A stretch of DNA of 64,000 bases, taken from Trichoderma breve (Eukaryota; Ascomycota; Sordariomycetes; Hypocreales; Hypocreaceae). The notes beneath the pieces were generated by a model, which saw only the letters and a list, made by a program, of their open reading frames with translations, was not told where the DNA came from and made no database searches. Where the stretch lies: positions 4,836,001 to 4,900,000 of the forward strand of contig NC_079234.1 in assembly GCF_028502605.1 (NCBI RefSeq). Reading direction: 5' to 3'. How positions within the stretch are numbered: the stretch's first letter is position 1; every line of letters begins with the position of its first letter. Shown here in pieces: positions 1 through 11,764 of this stretch. A program made the translations under genes and the position numbers.

Positions 1-798
1 CGCCCTTGCTCAGCTTCACTAGTGCATCCACTGCTTCGCCCTGAATCTTGACGTTCTCCTCCTCCACCACCTTCTCTACCAATACCCTAATGTCCCCCTC
101 CTTCAACGGACTGAACCGAAATCTCGTACAACGAGACAGCAGCGCGGGGCTGAGCTTGTGAGCGTAGTTGGCAATGATGCAGAACCGTGTGTTCGCCGTG
201 TATTTCTCCATGATTCTTCGTAGCGCCATCTGTGCGGTGTTGGTCATGGCATCCGCTTCGTCCAGGATGATGAGCTTGAACCCTGCAATCGAATTGCCCT
301 TCGCTGCACTGCTGCCCATAGAAAAGATTTGTTTTGTGCTAGCAAACGTCTTAATCTGTTCTCGGACAACATCGATGCCTCTGTCGTCGGAGGCGTTCAA
401 CTCCAACACCATCTGGCGCATGTTGGCAGTACCGTAGATTCGTCGTGCTAGGGCCAAGATGGTAGACGTCTTTCCCGTGCCGGGAGGTCCGTAGAGAAGC
501 AGGTGAGGGAGGCGATTCGACTCGACAAACTTGTTGATGGTAGCTAGGATGTCTTGGTGGCCGGACACATCGTCGAGCGTTACTGGACGATACTTTTCGA
601 CCCTGAACAAGGTATTGTGAGTAAGCTGCTTTGTTGAAGAGCACAAATTTCAATTCCTTCGTACCATGGCAGGGTATCTTCAGCTTCAACCGGCAAGTTG
701 GCAGCACTCCGTTTGCCCTTGGTCGCCTCAGCAGAGAATGTGATATCGGCGGATGGACCAGGGCCATCAACGTCCATCTCATCCTCGTAGTCGGACAT
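1..798 (-). CDS. RFC3: Replication factor C subunit 3 (clamp loader), C-terminus cut by window edge
   Basis: This is a small subunit of replication factor C, the AAA+ clamp loader that opens PCNA and loads it at primer-template junctions in the nucleus. Exons run 798-665 and 602-1; the 62-base GT-AG intron (664-603) splits Trp45. About 245 residues are visible and the C-terminal collar is outside the window. Seen: the opener LPWVEKYRP, Walker A GPPGTGKT (82-89), Walker B LIILDEAD, the sensor-like ANYAHKL and the SRC arginine-finger motif. The wording around RGIDVVREQIK fits yeast Rfc3 (human RFC5) better than Rfc2 or Rfc4, from family knowledge. An acidic N-terminal tail of about 20 residues (DYEDEMDVDG) precedes the conserved core, and a Gly/Ser/Ala insert (GSSAAKG) lies just before Walker B. 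It is tandem with LCB3 on the same strand. Confidence 0.95.
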
Positions 799-1581
799 TT
801 TTGGCGGGGAAAAGCAGTTGTAGAGGTAAAATTCAAGCTTTGCGATGCAATCCCACTTCGTCTATAGCTTTATAATGAGCTGACCCTTGGGTGACAAGAT
901 GCAATTGTCGTCGTTAATTTTTTGTCATGTGCAAAGTATGGAGCTGAACAAGTGCAGCAGCTACACGCGCCGAGACGTGTTCTGCCCATTAAAACCCCTG
1001 CAACTGCGCCACAGCCTGGAGCAAGATTAGCCACTGAAGGGCTGGGGATAGCCACAACACTCAGCACGGTGTACTTTGAGCATCAACACATCACACAATG
1101 CATTTACTACCAGGTAGTAATATATGCTCTTAATGAATACTGCTAGTAGGTCCTGTATGCTACATTCGTATTTCTCGTAATTGTACGCACTCCGGATCAA
1201 TGTTGTATTCATTTCTCCTATTTCTTCAGTCCCGCCCAATACCCTTTCCAATATACACAAAAGATGATTATGATAATAACACAAGAATCGTAAAAAGAAG
1301 AAGAGGGAGAAGAAGAGGAAGAAGGAATATTAGGATACATGCTCTCTCCGTTTATTGTCTCATGGCTGTCTTTCACATGATGCGACCAGTCGCCGTGCCA
1401 GAACAGAAAAATAGAATGGCTTGAAAAGTTCCCAAATTCGTAAAGCAAGAAAGGATAAAAGAAGCAGAACAAGGCAAGAAAATGAAAACGCCCCATCATG
1501 TCCCTATGTTCATCAAAAGGAAACGTATACGTGTAAACGATTTGCGCCTACCATGAGCCAATTAAGCGTAACGGTCACTGC
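799..1581. other. Intergenic, RFC3 upstream region and LCB3 3' region
   Basis: No gene is supported here. The stretch holds the RFC3 promoter and the LCB3 terminator side. A purine-rich tract (about 1290-1330, AAGAAGAGG-type repeats) is the only visible structure. Confidence 0.6.
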
Positions 1582-3607
1582 TCAAATGGCAATTCGTTCT
1601 GCAACCGTACGGACAACGCCGAGACCAATGAAGCTGAATACCATGGGCACTCCTGCCACTGCAAGCCACGAGATTCCTGTGATGGTTTTGTCTCGTTAGT
1701 TGTATTCTCGATATTCAAGGGTTGCAATGTTGGATTCCTACCTGCATAAACCACGAGTTTCGTGACAACTTCGACATCATATCTCACTCGCGGCTTCACC
1801 AGCTGAGAAAAGACCTCCTTCTCGTCACGCGCATCCTCCATAGAAAGATAAATATCCGGGTTCCCATTCTCTGTCCCCTGCATAACCAGAATGTCATTTG
1901 GACCTCTCAGCGACTCATTGTCATTAAACGCCGCCTTCTGGGCACCTGAAGTTTGTGCTCCCTTGCCTGACTTGTCTTCCTCTTTGCCATTAAGATCCAT
2001 ATTGCTTGATTTGCTCTTGAGACTTGCATTGCTTCCAATGCTATCCCGTCGTTGTCGTTCCCGATAAGCCAGGGTTTCGTATGCATCCGCCGCGCTCTGA
2101 GGCCCGATAGAGACCGATCGACCTCGAGTTGTGGGATGTCGAATACTCTCAACCATGCGAGGAAAATCAGAGGCTGTCGGGAATAATGTATCCAACCGCG
2201 ATCCGGGAGGCACAGACTTGTACTCGCTAGCGGGCGTAAAGAATCTTCGGGGCAGGTCAAAGCCGGTCGACTCGATAAGACGGAATAGATGAGGCAAGAC
2301 CTTGAGCAGCGTGGGCTTCATAGTCTCGCGCCAAACAAAAATGGCAATGATTCCCACAACCATCCTTGCCGCTATAACCCACGACACATACGGCAAAACG
2401 CCCATGCTAGACTCAGCGCCAGCTAGGAAAGTCCTTCCGACAGTCCAGGTGCCGACTTCCAAGCCGATTACTACGCCGGCGAAGGCGACACTATCGTCGA
2501 AGCACGGACAATCATCTGCAGGCTCGGGATGAATTCGCACAAAGACGACGACAACCAAGCCAGCAATGACGGGAACCAGCCAAGTGCCGTGCTGCATTGC
2601 GGCGTCCAATGGCGGCCCGTAATAGTATTCCAGGACGGTGATGCCAGCCCCCATTATGGATCCGATGATAACGTCCAAGAACCCATGCATGCCGCAGTAA
2701 AGTCGCCCAAAGACAATCGACACAGCATAAAAGTACGACAGGATCTCGAGGAGCAGCTTTGTCGTGTCGGAAAAGGTGTTGAGAGGGTCGCGCAGGTGCA
2801 GGATGGCGTAGACGGCAACGGATACGGCATTGGCACTATGAGTCGAAGGGAAGCCATACTCGAGCGCAGCAGATCCAGACATAGTGATGCGGTTGAGCGG
2901 TGGCGACAGTGGCCGGGGCAGCGAGTAAAAGTCCTTGATGAAGCCTGTCCAGAAGACACCCAGCGCCAAGATGTGGACCAATCTGCGCCCACGACAATTA
3001 GCAATCCCAAGCTCCAAACCCATACAGCAAGCAGACAGATAAAGCGACAGTAGATGCCGCCGCACTTTTGAACGAAGCAGGTTCTTCATCCCCAAACATA
3101 CCCCTTGGCAAAGGCCGCATAGCCACCCCAGAACAGCATGGGCAGGAAGACCATGAAGAAGGTGTGCGTGCCCAGGTTGGCCGTGATGGCGAAGTAGCTG
3201 TCGAGCGCCGGGGTGCGCAACTTGCTCTGGAGAGCAGCCAGATACGGCGTCTCCCAGCGGATGAGCGGGAGCGCCTGTTGTCGCAAGTTATATCTCCATT
3301 TTGGCAGCGCTCTTTTATCTACAGGTGGCCTTGTGTCAGCGCATGCGTCTTGTTGCCTTTGAATGTCACCGTCCCCTCTAATTGCTCCTCTCGTCTGCGC
3401 TCCAGCTTCAACTCCTCTCCCCCGATGCTCGATCTTCTCATGATCGCCGCACAATACCGATCCTGCTCGAGGATTGTCTTCATTTCCTCTATCACCACCA
3501 CCGGGAGCTGTGTTGGACCTACAATGATCGAGACTTCTCAGCCCCGCGTCAGGGACGCTGTCCTTGTGCTTGTGATGCGGCGGGGCATCGCGTCGCGTGC
3601 CGCTCAT
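1582..3607 (-). CDS. LCB3: Long-chain base-1-phosphate phosphatase (PAP2 family, LCB3-type)
   Basis: This is an ER-membrane phosphatase that dephosphorylates dihydrosphingosine/phytosphingosine 1-phosphate in sphingolipid turnover. Four exons: 3607-3523, 3318-3102, 2982-1742 and 1676-1582 (introns 204, 119 and 65 bases); 545 residues. All three PAP2 signatures are present: KDFYSLPRP (117-125), PSTH (146-149, the SGH-type motif) and GRLYCGMH with a following Asp (193-204), carrying the catalytic histidines 149 and 200. Several hydrophobic segments flank them. The last exon adds a hydrophobic segment (WLAVAGVPMVFSFIGLGVV) that reading through intron 3 would lose, which supports that splice. The middle third after residue 300 is a polar Ser-rich region, probably a cytosolic tail. 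A homologous YSR3/SPP1-type name is equally possible; the substrate is inferred from the family. Confidence 0.9.
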
Positions 3608-4608
3608 GGTGGGAATCCCAGGCAGTCGACAGCGCTGTCAGGGAGGATCTCAATGTGTCGTGGGACGAGATTGGGACCCGACATGGAGTGACAGCGGAGG
3701 GCAGTGACAGGCAAGAGTAGGCCGGAGGGAAAAGCGAAGACGTGGCCCCGGAGTCCGCAGTTTTTTATTAGTGAGATGCGATGCGACGAGCCCTGGCGCA
3801 AAAAAAAAAAAAAAAAAAAAAATCGCACTGAAGTAAAAAGGCAAGCCACCAAACCCTGTAAGCCTCGTGCTCCAGCAGTTATTTACAGTACAGCCAAGTG
3901 ACTTCGATCTATGCCTAGATATTAATCAAAGCCACCACGAGTAATACGAAGAAGAAAAAAAGCTAGAAGGAACATGCCCTTTTTCCAAGTTGGCTTAGCT
4001 GCCGAGGGATTTACCAAATTGGGTTCTTCATTTACCACAGATAGCGGTACGTTGCCGGCCGCAAAACCAACCTTGAAGATAAAGGCCGTCGAGGCGTCCA
4101 TCCGCTTTGCTTACACCAAATGCGCTGTACTGTAGATCCGTCCAGCGCTACTCCGCACCGAGGTAAGGCCTGCAAGCCAAGGGTCCATAACCGCTTTTGA
4201 AACGGCCAAACGCCAGTATTGCAGGGTACTTCTGTTTCGTGGGTATGTGGTAGGTATTTGGCGGCTATAAGCGCTTGTGGAATCACAGTCGGCTGAATTG
4301 CATAATCAATCCCATAGATTCCCATCATCGACGTGTATCATTGAGGTTCCATCTCAGACAGCAAGTTACCTTATGTCTCCGGGATATGGATCACATGCAT
4401 CATCCAGTCCACCAGTGCGTGGGTTACGATACACACTAAGGCACAGCACCTTTTAGTAGATCAACGGATGGCTTCAGGCCCCCCAGCTCCCCCACTGATT
4501 CCCCAAAACAGCACCGAGCATCTCCCGCTCTCCAGTAAAAACACCAAAACTCATTAAACGCATCACTCAGCCCTAAATCCAATCCAAAACCGATCGAGGC
4601 TCAACACC
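3608..4608. other. Divergent promoter region LCB3 / OAR1 with A23 tract
   Basis: About 1 kb between divergently transcribed genes. No coding capacity is recognised. A run of 23 A residues lies at 3800-3822; it may be a nucleosome-excluding tract for the LCB3 promoter. Confidence 0.5.
3800..3822. repeat. A23 homopolymer
   Basis: Twenty-three consecutive A residues in the LCB3/OAR1 divergent promoter. Other runs of 14-17 A lie at 41401-41417, 47722-47735 (inside a CENP-Q intron) and 59226-59240. Confidence 0.95.
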
Positions 4609-5761
4609 ATGGCGCTGCCCCTTGCAGGCAAGCACTGCGTCGTCGTCGGAGCCACCGGCGTCATCGGATTCTCAATAGCAAAGGCATTCTCCCACCAGGG
4701 CGCCGTCATCTCTCTGCTAGGCCGCTCTGTCCTCGATGCCCGCCCTCGTCTGGAGCCGCAGCTTCGTCCGTACAGCCTACCCGGGACTGACGCCGACACT
4801 CCCTCGGCTCACCAGTTTATTCGGCTGGATGCTTCGAATCGGGACGAGATTAAAGCTGTGTTTAGTCCACGCGGATCATCCAAGGTAATTAATTGTCTAC
4901 TATAATTGAAAAAAAGAAGAGAATTGATATCTCTGTATAAGCCACGTGCCTCATGAACTTCTTCTAATGAACCGGATATACTCATGTATAGTCTTTCATC
5001 GGACCAATTGATATCCTCGTCAACTGTGCTGGCATCTCCCAGACCACCCTGTTAAAACGAACTCCAGATGAAGAGCTTTCATCTATCGTTGATACAAACT
5101 TGCTGGCTACTATGCTTGTGTGTAAGCACGCAAAGATGAGGCCAAACGGTATAACCCTCTTCTCCATGATGCTGCTCACCATCCCTCCTGTTGTGTTTCC
5201 CAGACCAATTAACAGCTGTATCCTTTCCTAGGCTGCATCATCAACGTCTCTAGTCTCATGGGAACAAAAGGTGGTTTGGGGGCCACGGCTTATGCCGCTT
5301 CCAAGGCCGGAGTAATTGGTAAGACGGCATCATGCTTGCATCTCTGTGTTTGCTTTTGTGTACTAAATACATTGTTTTACATACATTTCATGTGGTAAAA
5401 TGCTCATATCGTCTTAGGCTTTACCCGTGCCTTGTGCCTTGAGATGGCGTCTCGGTCTATCCGTGTAAATGCTCTGCTGCCCGGCTGGGTTAACAGCTCC
5501 ATGTGGACTGGTGTGTATATCCTCCTCCCTATTTCTTGTCCCTTAGACACGATAATTGTTCCTCCTCCCCTTGTACCCAAGCTAATGTACAACCCAATAT
5601 TAGATCTTAAGCCAGAAATCCAGCAAGCCTATCTCAGAGATACTCCCCTCAACAGAGTGGCAGATCCCACAGAGGTTGCTGATGCTGCTCTGTTCCTGGC
5701 ATCCAACGGCTTTGCCAACAACTGTATTCTCAACCTCGACGGCGGGCTGAGTGCTGCTTGA
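4609..5761 (+). CDS. 3-oxoacyl-[ACP] reductase, short-chain dehydrogenase (OAR1-like)
   Basis: This is a short-chain dehydrogenase/reductase most like the NADPH-dependent 3-oxoacyl-ACP reductase of mitochondrial type II fatty acid synthesis (yeast Oar1, human CBR4). Five exons: 4609-4884, 4992-5148, 5232-5318, 5418-5510 and 5604-5761; 256 residues. Seen: the Rossmann glycine motif VGATGVIG near the N-terminus, the NCAG structural motif, the catalytic Ser in VSSLMG and the YAASK Tyr/Lys pair, then the conserved LPGWV and C-terminal LDGG. The last intron (5511-5603, 93 bases) is open and in frame; removing it restores a normal SDR sequence after MWT, so it is scored as spliced. The gene converges on UBA2 with only 46 bases between the stop codons. 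The exact substrate is inferred; another SDR function cannot be excluded. Confidence 0.85.
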
Positions 5762-5807
5762 GACGTCGCAGCAGCTTCTTTGGCGCTTAATGCAGCGATA
5801 TATATCA

Positions 5808-8341
5808 TTAATCATCGATGACGATGGCTCCACCGGCGTCTTCCACAACCACCACGTCATCGGCCGGGCCGACAAGCTTCGCCTTTTTGAAAGGTGGGCT
5901 GCCATCGTCGGGAAGTGGCCTCTTGGTGCCTTTAGACTCCTCTACCATCTCATCTTCTAACGAATGCTTTCCGTTTTGCTGGCCGTGGCCATTACCGTTG
6001 GTCTCGACTGGAGAAGACTTCTGGGTCTTGTGAGGGATTTCAGGACGGCCAGCATGTACCGTGCGGAATGACTCTCTTTGGTTATCCAGGATGCTGCATT
6101 CGATTAGCTTCTCGCTCCTGACAGCTTCATTCCATATTACATACCCATTTTGAATATCAATTACCAAATTGACGAATGGGGCATCATCATCCTCATCGGT
6201 GACAGTGAGAAAACTACCTCCCTTGATGCCTACATAATTGTCAGCTTCTTTGTTGTAATTGAGAGGGGAAGAAAATCGTTGAAATGTCATACCAAGCTCA
6301 GTGAGTTTCTTTCCGAGGTTGTCTGTCTCGTCTGGGTCATACAACACGCCAACGTCGTTGCTCACGACAAACTCTTTGTCTCCATAACCAAACTGGTCCT
6401 TTACCAGCTCCTCGACGATGTCCCCAAGTGTTGCCCGGGACAAATCGGCAATGACACTGGTGTAATAAACTCCGCAGACGGGGCAGTTGGGGTTTGGTTC
6501 TCGATTCTTATCTGGAGCCAACAGTCTTGCATTGGCAAAGGGTGTTAGGAATACTTCCTTAGCCTGGCCGTATTCGCCTTTGAGCACTTTGAAAGACTGC
6601 AAGACACAGAGACCTGCAACAATGGCGTTTGTTGTGGCAATGGCGGGGATGATATTGCCGGCCATCTGTTTGATGTCGAAACGAGATTTCACATCGATGC
6701 CAAAAACTGTGGAGCGAATGTTTGCGCTGGACGCTACAAAGTCCAGAGTATCGTCGTCGTCTTTGTCAAAGGTGATGGTCGGCTCAGGAGCGGATGGATC
6801 CTTGGTCGCCCTCATTTGAAGCAGTCGCTTGCTCAGCCGATCAAGACTGTCATTGAAGACAACAAGACTTTCTTCAAGGGACCAAACTTTCTGTCCATCC
6901 GAGAGAATGGCATCTTTTGTTTCGAGAGCCTGGCCGGCTCGTGCCATCACTTCATCATACTTGAGCGCTTCAGGGGCGCGACGTGATTTCCACATGTCTT
7001 CAACAGATCGCAGGCGCTCGATATCAGAATTAAAGACTTTGTCGAACAGCAATCTTGGAAATTCAGATGTCCCTATTGCTCCTCGGATTTTCTTGAGAGC
7101 CTCTGACTCTTTCTTTAGTTCTTCAATTTCCTGGGCTGATAACTTTGTTCAGCATAAAACTTCTTCTTGCGCCGGGTATGATGGACGACCTACCGTTATC
7201 CGCATCCGCTGAGTGATCAAAAGCGGATTCATCCTCACTGACGCCAAAGATTTCACTGAATAGAATATGTTAGAAAGGGCGATGACGAAGGCATACCGGA
7301 TGCAAGGAGAAGCCTCTTACTTGAGTAGATAGCTTTTGCCCCAAACTATGCAATGGATTGGCTGGCTCGGTGTGCTTCGAATCGTACAAACGGGAAAGGA
7401 CTTGGGGACATCCTTGGGAGTGCAGTCGTAGCAAGCAGTGACACCCTTTTTGATGACCTGGACTTGGCCATTGAAACCAGTCGTTCCACTCTCAATTAGG
7501 GGGACATCTGCCGCCAAACACATCTTATTTACATGCCGCCTAGCGTCGAGGTTGTCGAGGGCATTGAAAACGATCTTGAAGTCGCGAAACCATGGAACGC
7601 TGAACTCGGCGTCTTTGATATTGGCATGATGCGCGACAATCTTGACGTTTGGATTGAACCTTTGTGCCGCCTCTTTGGCAACCTGCCCCAGAAGTTAGCA
7701 TTACGAACTTCGGCCGATCTCTAGCGCAGCCTCGGCATCATCCAACGCACCAGTGACTTTGATTTTTTAATATGCTCGTGTCGGAAGAGGAATTGTCGGT
7801 TGAGATTGGATAGATCGATCGTATCGAGGTCGACGATGTGAATTTCGCCGAAGCCGTTGAGGACTAGATTTTTCAGAAGCTCGCATCCGATACCTCCAGC
7901 GCCCACCATGAGCACTCGCGCCTGTGACCAAGGTCAGTGTCCAAGTTCGAATCCAGCTGACAAAAAGAATAAAAATTATTATTGAAGAAAGAGGAAATGT
8001 GAATTTAGTAATAGCAACAGAGGGAATGAATGGCTCAGGTCGAATGGGGGAGCTGACTGCCAGCGTGGGTTCAGATCGCGGGACAGTAGAGTTTAAGCTT
8101 CCAAAAACCACAGCCTCATCATCCTACGTACATGCTTGACTGAGGAATTCAGAGATGCGCCCAGCGACTGGTGATTAAATCGATCGCGCGTAGCCATTGC
8201 GTTTCGCTGAGGAGGTGCGGGATGTGACGCGACAATCCGCGGCTGCTGCTGAGGCTCTTGGGCAGCGGTGGCAGCAGCAGCAGTTGACGTGCTCTCGACT
8301 GCATCCACGGCAGCCTCTCTGGGAGCCTCCATCGCTACCAT
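5808..8341 (-). CDS. UBA2: SUMO-activating enzyme E1 subunit UBA2
   Basis: This is the catalytic subunit of the SUMO E1. With AOS1 it adenylates SUMO and takes it as a thioester before passing it to UBC9. Exons: 8341-8132, 7921-7751, 7682-7321, 7255-7194 and 7135-5808 (introns 210, 68, 65 and 58 bases); 710 residues. Seen: the nucleotide loop [21 protein letters not shown], the catalytic Cys226 in FPVCTIRST, zinc-type CxxC pairs (YDC and NCPVC), a C-terminal ubiquitin-fold region and a basic KRPLP...KKAK nuclear signal. The tail holds VVVVED and IVIDD, which resemble SUMO-interacting motifs. The conserved family start is around MATRDRF (Met49, base 8197); the Ala/Gln-rich first 48 residues may be an extension or 5' UTR, so the start is uncertain. 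Divergent from QNG1. Confidence 0.93.
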
Positions 8342-9107
8342 CGGCGCGAGTGACGGGCACTGTGGCAGGAAATAAAGGCAGTTGCGATGGCGGGAGATTC
8401 GGGGTTTGTATCTGGTGATGTTGTTTGAAGGCGGTCGATCGTAGGTGAGGCAGAAGGCGTCGAATCGATTGCGCCAAACCTCGTCACTTTTTCAGCTGTT
8501 GGTCTGGCGATGCTCGGCGCAGGTGCAGCTCCAGGTCTTCAAGTACAAGGTACGAGGCAGTTGGAAAGCCGGATTGCGACCAATGAGATGAGGTCAGAGG
8601 CCCGGGGAATATGCCCGAGGGGCCCGTGCGTTCCCAGCGTGCTGATTGGTTGAGCTAAGATAAGAGATTGGCGGGAGTGACTTGGAGAGCAAGGCTGCGT
8701 GTGCCTGGCTGGATTTTTTATTTTTTCTTATTTTTCGATGGATGATGTATGGAATACTTGGGTGCAGAACATTTGAAGAATATGACAATGATATAGAAGA
8801 AAAGATTGTAAAAATAGCCTTTTTAAAGTCATCTGGGATAGAAACCTGCTGTAAGCATATTTGTTACTCTTTCAGGCCCAATTTGCCGTCCTGATAATCC
8901 ACAGCATCCCAGATTCCAACACTGAGAAAAGCCCTGATTGGGCTCTACAGACACCAGTCCTGGGCTCAGCGGGGTGCTATTCACAGCGCTGCCCACCCAA
9001 GCCAGAAGCGCTTTTGGCCTTTCCAGTGAACAAGACCTTGACCTCACTTCACTTCACTATTCTACCTTTTCACATACAATTGAACTTTTGCACTTTTATA
9101 TCACATA
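8342..9107. other. Divergent promoter region UBA2 / QNG1
   Basis: No gene is seen. It contains a T-rich patch (8708-8735) and a pyrimidine-rich leader just before the QNG1 start (about 9043-9090). Confidence 0.5.
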
Positions 9108-10391
9108 ATGTCGGATGACGAGGTAGATCTCGAGCTTCTCGCTCTTCTTCGCCAGCACCTGCAAGGCGTCTCCATCAAAGACGAAGAGCCTGAGACAGGC
9201 GTCCTGCCCGACGCCGAATACGTCTACAACCATGGAATCGACGTAGCCATCGACATGCAGTCGACAAAGCGAGCCGCAGAGTCCATTTATGCGCAGATGC
9301 AAGAGAAGAGCTATTCCACCTCCACCTGGTCGTCGCACGAGCTGCATCCCAAGGCCAAGGATGAGGCCACCGCCGCCTTCATCTTCACCATGGACCTGCT
9401 CAACTTTTCGTTCTGGTCTGAGCTGCCTGATGATGAGAGGTTTTCTATTGAGTACAAGGGGAAGCGGTGGACGGGGTACTGGAGTCTTGTGGCAGCCATG
9501 CAGAGGGCCCTTGAAGAAGGTTGGTGGGAGCTTTCTTTTGCTGCCGATTCATATCATTTTGTTTTCACACTGACCTTTATCAGACATACCCATTACGGAT
9601 CCCCATTTCTGGCAGAATGAGGAAGAGTGCAACCTGGAATCTCTCAGACACGTCTTTAGATCCTGCACAGAGGAAGAGATGCCTCTTCTCCAGGAGCGAC
9701 TGGACTGTCTCCGAGAAAGCGGAAACGTGCTCTACAGCGTAAGTCATAACTCTCACATACATGATATGAATATTATATAACTCTAACTCCAACACTCAAA
9801 GAAATATGATTGCTCTGTTGTCAACCTCATTTCCGCAGCCAACGGCTCCGCGGCCCAGCTCGTCAACCTGCTTGCCCGAGATTTTGACTGCTTCAGAGAC
9901 GAGCACCCCTTTGAGGGCAGACGCAACCCCATTCGCATCATGAAGCGCGCTCAGATTTTCGTGGCCGACATATGGGCTTGCTTCGAGGGCAAGTCATATG
10001 GCGAGTTCCGTGACATTGACAAGATTACAATGTTTGCCGACTATCGTGTGCCTCAGATCCTCTCTACCCTCGGCGCATTGTACATTGGTCCGCAGATCCA
10101 CGCGGCGATCCGCGATAAGAAACTTATTGAAAGCGGAAGCAAGTGGGAGATTCAACTACGAGGTAATAACCTGACTTCATTCCAATGTTTGTGATGTCTC
10201 TTATTAACATTGTTGCAGCTTGCAGTATTTGGTGTGTTGAGTTGATACGGAGGGAGATCCAGAAGGCACATCCCGATACCCACGTCAATGCTATTCTGAT
10301 TGACTTCTTCCTTTACGACACAATGAAAGAGATGGAAGCAGCGGGCAAAGAAACTATTCCTCATCATCGAACACGCAGCATCTGGTACTGA
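9108..10391 (+). CDS. QNG1: Queuosine 5'-phosphate N-glycosylase/hydrolase (Q salvage protein, DUF2419)
   Basis: A member of the queuosine-salvage family (human C9orf64/QNG1). The family releases queuine from queuosine 5'-monophosphate so it can be reinserted into tRNA position 34. Four exons: 9108-9519, 9584-9738, 9802-10162 and 10219-10391 (introns 64, 63 and 56 bases); 366 residues, close to the usual length. Recognisable blocks are FTMDLLNFSFWS and WTGYWSL in exon 1, FRDEHPFEGR and KRAQIFVADIW in exon 3, and WEIQLRACSIWCVELI across the last splice, ending ILIDFFLYD. These are family landmarks from memory; active-site residues are not assigned. It converges with the POLD4 homologue, 222 bases apart. 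Ascomycetes without queuine synthesis would depend on an environmental source, which is an inference about its role. Confidence 0.9.
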
Positions 10392-10613
10392 TTCCACACT
10401 ATACTTGGACGAGAACTTAATCAAAGCATATGGCACGGAGCATGGCATCTCAAATTATAGAATAAACATACAACATCTCTGTACATCTGCAAAGATGGCA
10501 CACCAATCAACTCGCATACCCATCATAGCTCCAAAAGAAATCATGAAGATGAAAAATAGAAAAAGAACATATTACACCCAACGCCGCGACCCTACTCCTG
10601 CTGATGTTTTTTC

Positions 10614-11331
10614 TTATGTGGACAAAGCCGTGGCATTCATTATCCGATCCATGTGCGCAGTCTCAACTTCGTCATTCTCCTTGTTCTCCTCTTTCAAAAG
10701 AACCGCCAAAACTTCAATCGGGGGCTTCATGCCAAGACGCTCAGCTCGCTGCCATCGCTTCACGCGAGTGATTCCGATACAAGGCTTCAGGAAGCTAATG
10801 TTAACACATATCCAATCAAAACATTTCTGTACCTCCATATAAGAGAGGAGTGTGTCGTAAACTTACACCATACTGCGAGCTCACATCAAAGTATCGCAGT
10901 ACTTTCTCGCCCAAGTCAAGGTCCTCCTGGTGCACTCGAGGCGCCTTGCGCACCTTCTCAATCGCTTTCCAGTACGACTTGATCTGAGCATCCGTAATCT
11001 TCTCTGCCTTGAGCTCTGCTTCCGTTTTCTCTGGGGCTTTTTCGGTAACAGGTTCTACTTCCGCCTCCGCCTCCGACTCCTCGTGGACTTCAGGCTCGTC
11101 TGCGACAACATCGACGACTTTTTCCTCCTCTTCCTCCTTGGTTACTGCGCCCTTTGATGCTGGCCTCTCCGGGATGGTAGTCTTAGCAATCGCGGGAGTG
11201 TCTGTCACCGCCTTCTTCAGATCTTTTGGCACAGCCTTTGTAACTCTGCCCGTGAAGCTGATTGTTGACTGTCCCTTGGCGGGGCCGGGACGACCCCGGG
11301 CGGCCGCTGCTGCTCGTCTGGTGGTAGGCAT
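10614..11331 (-). CDS. POLD4: DNA polymerase delta subunit 4 (Cdm1/POLD4)
   Basis: The smallest accessory subunit of DNA polymerase delta, stabilising the holoenzyme and contacting PCNA. Two exons: 11331-10867 and 10784-10614 (82-base intron, phase 0); 211 residues. The diagnostic C-terminal block is created by the splice: LRYFDVSSQYG joined to PCIGITRVKRWQRAERLG, then PPIEVLAVLL. The N-terminus is basic with GQSTISFTGRV at about 20-30, a plausible PIP-like PCNA-binding motif (QxxI then aromatic). The middle is an acidic, Glu-rich low-complexity linker (about 60-105), longer than in the animal protein. The downstream gene SKI8 lies on the same strand. Two CACGTG boxes lie about 265 and 325 bases upstream of the start. 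Confidence 0.88.
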
Positions 11332-11764
11332 TGCTCGATGATGATACCCTGTAGTGTTATTGAATACCGATACAATGCAGCAATTATTGCGCTAATTCCA
11401 CGACTATAGTTGTCTTGCTCGTATCAATGCTTTTGTCGTGTGTATACACAGTCAAGATGGGTCGAAAATGAGATGCAGGAACACTGGCGATCAGGGTGGA
11501 GTTCGGTCGGTGTCTGCCTATTAGCTACCTGTGATGTGTATGATGCGCAAACTGGCGCTAAAGTTTGGCGGGGCAACGCGAGACTGGAACGATGTCACGT
11601 GGTAGCCATGAGGCTTTCGATTCTTACTTTGTCCTTTCGTTGCAATCACAGCTAATCACGTGGTAAGTTTCCATCATGTGTTGCATGAGGAGCAGAAAGT
11701 CCAATTACACAATTAAACATGCTGTGCATCCCTTCTAATGCTCCTGCGCCCGCCTGTGAGAAGC
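11332..11764. promoter_or_regulatory. POLD4 upstream region with two CACGTG boxes
   Basis: 433 bases between POLD4 and the 3' end of SKI8. TCACGTGG occurs at about 11595-11602 and again at about 11656-11663. CACGTG is the core E-box bound by bHLH factors such as Cbf1 in fungi; function here is inferred only. Confidence 0.4.

Noticed and set aside
7922..7960. GTTCGAATCC resembling a tRNA B box in UBA2 intron 1
   Set aside because: The flanking bases do not pair into a T stem and no A box or cloverleaf could be drawn.
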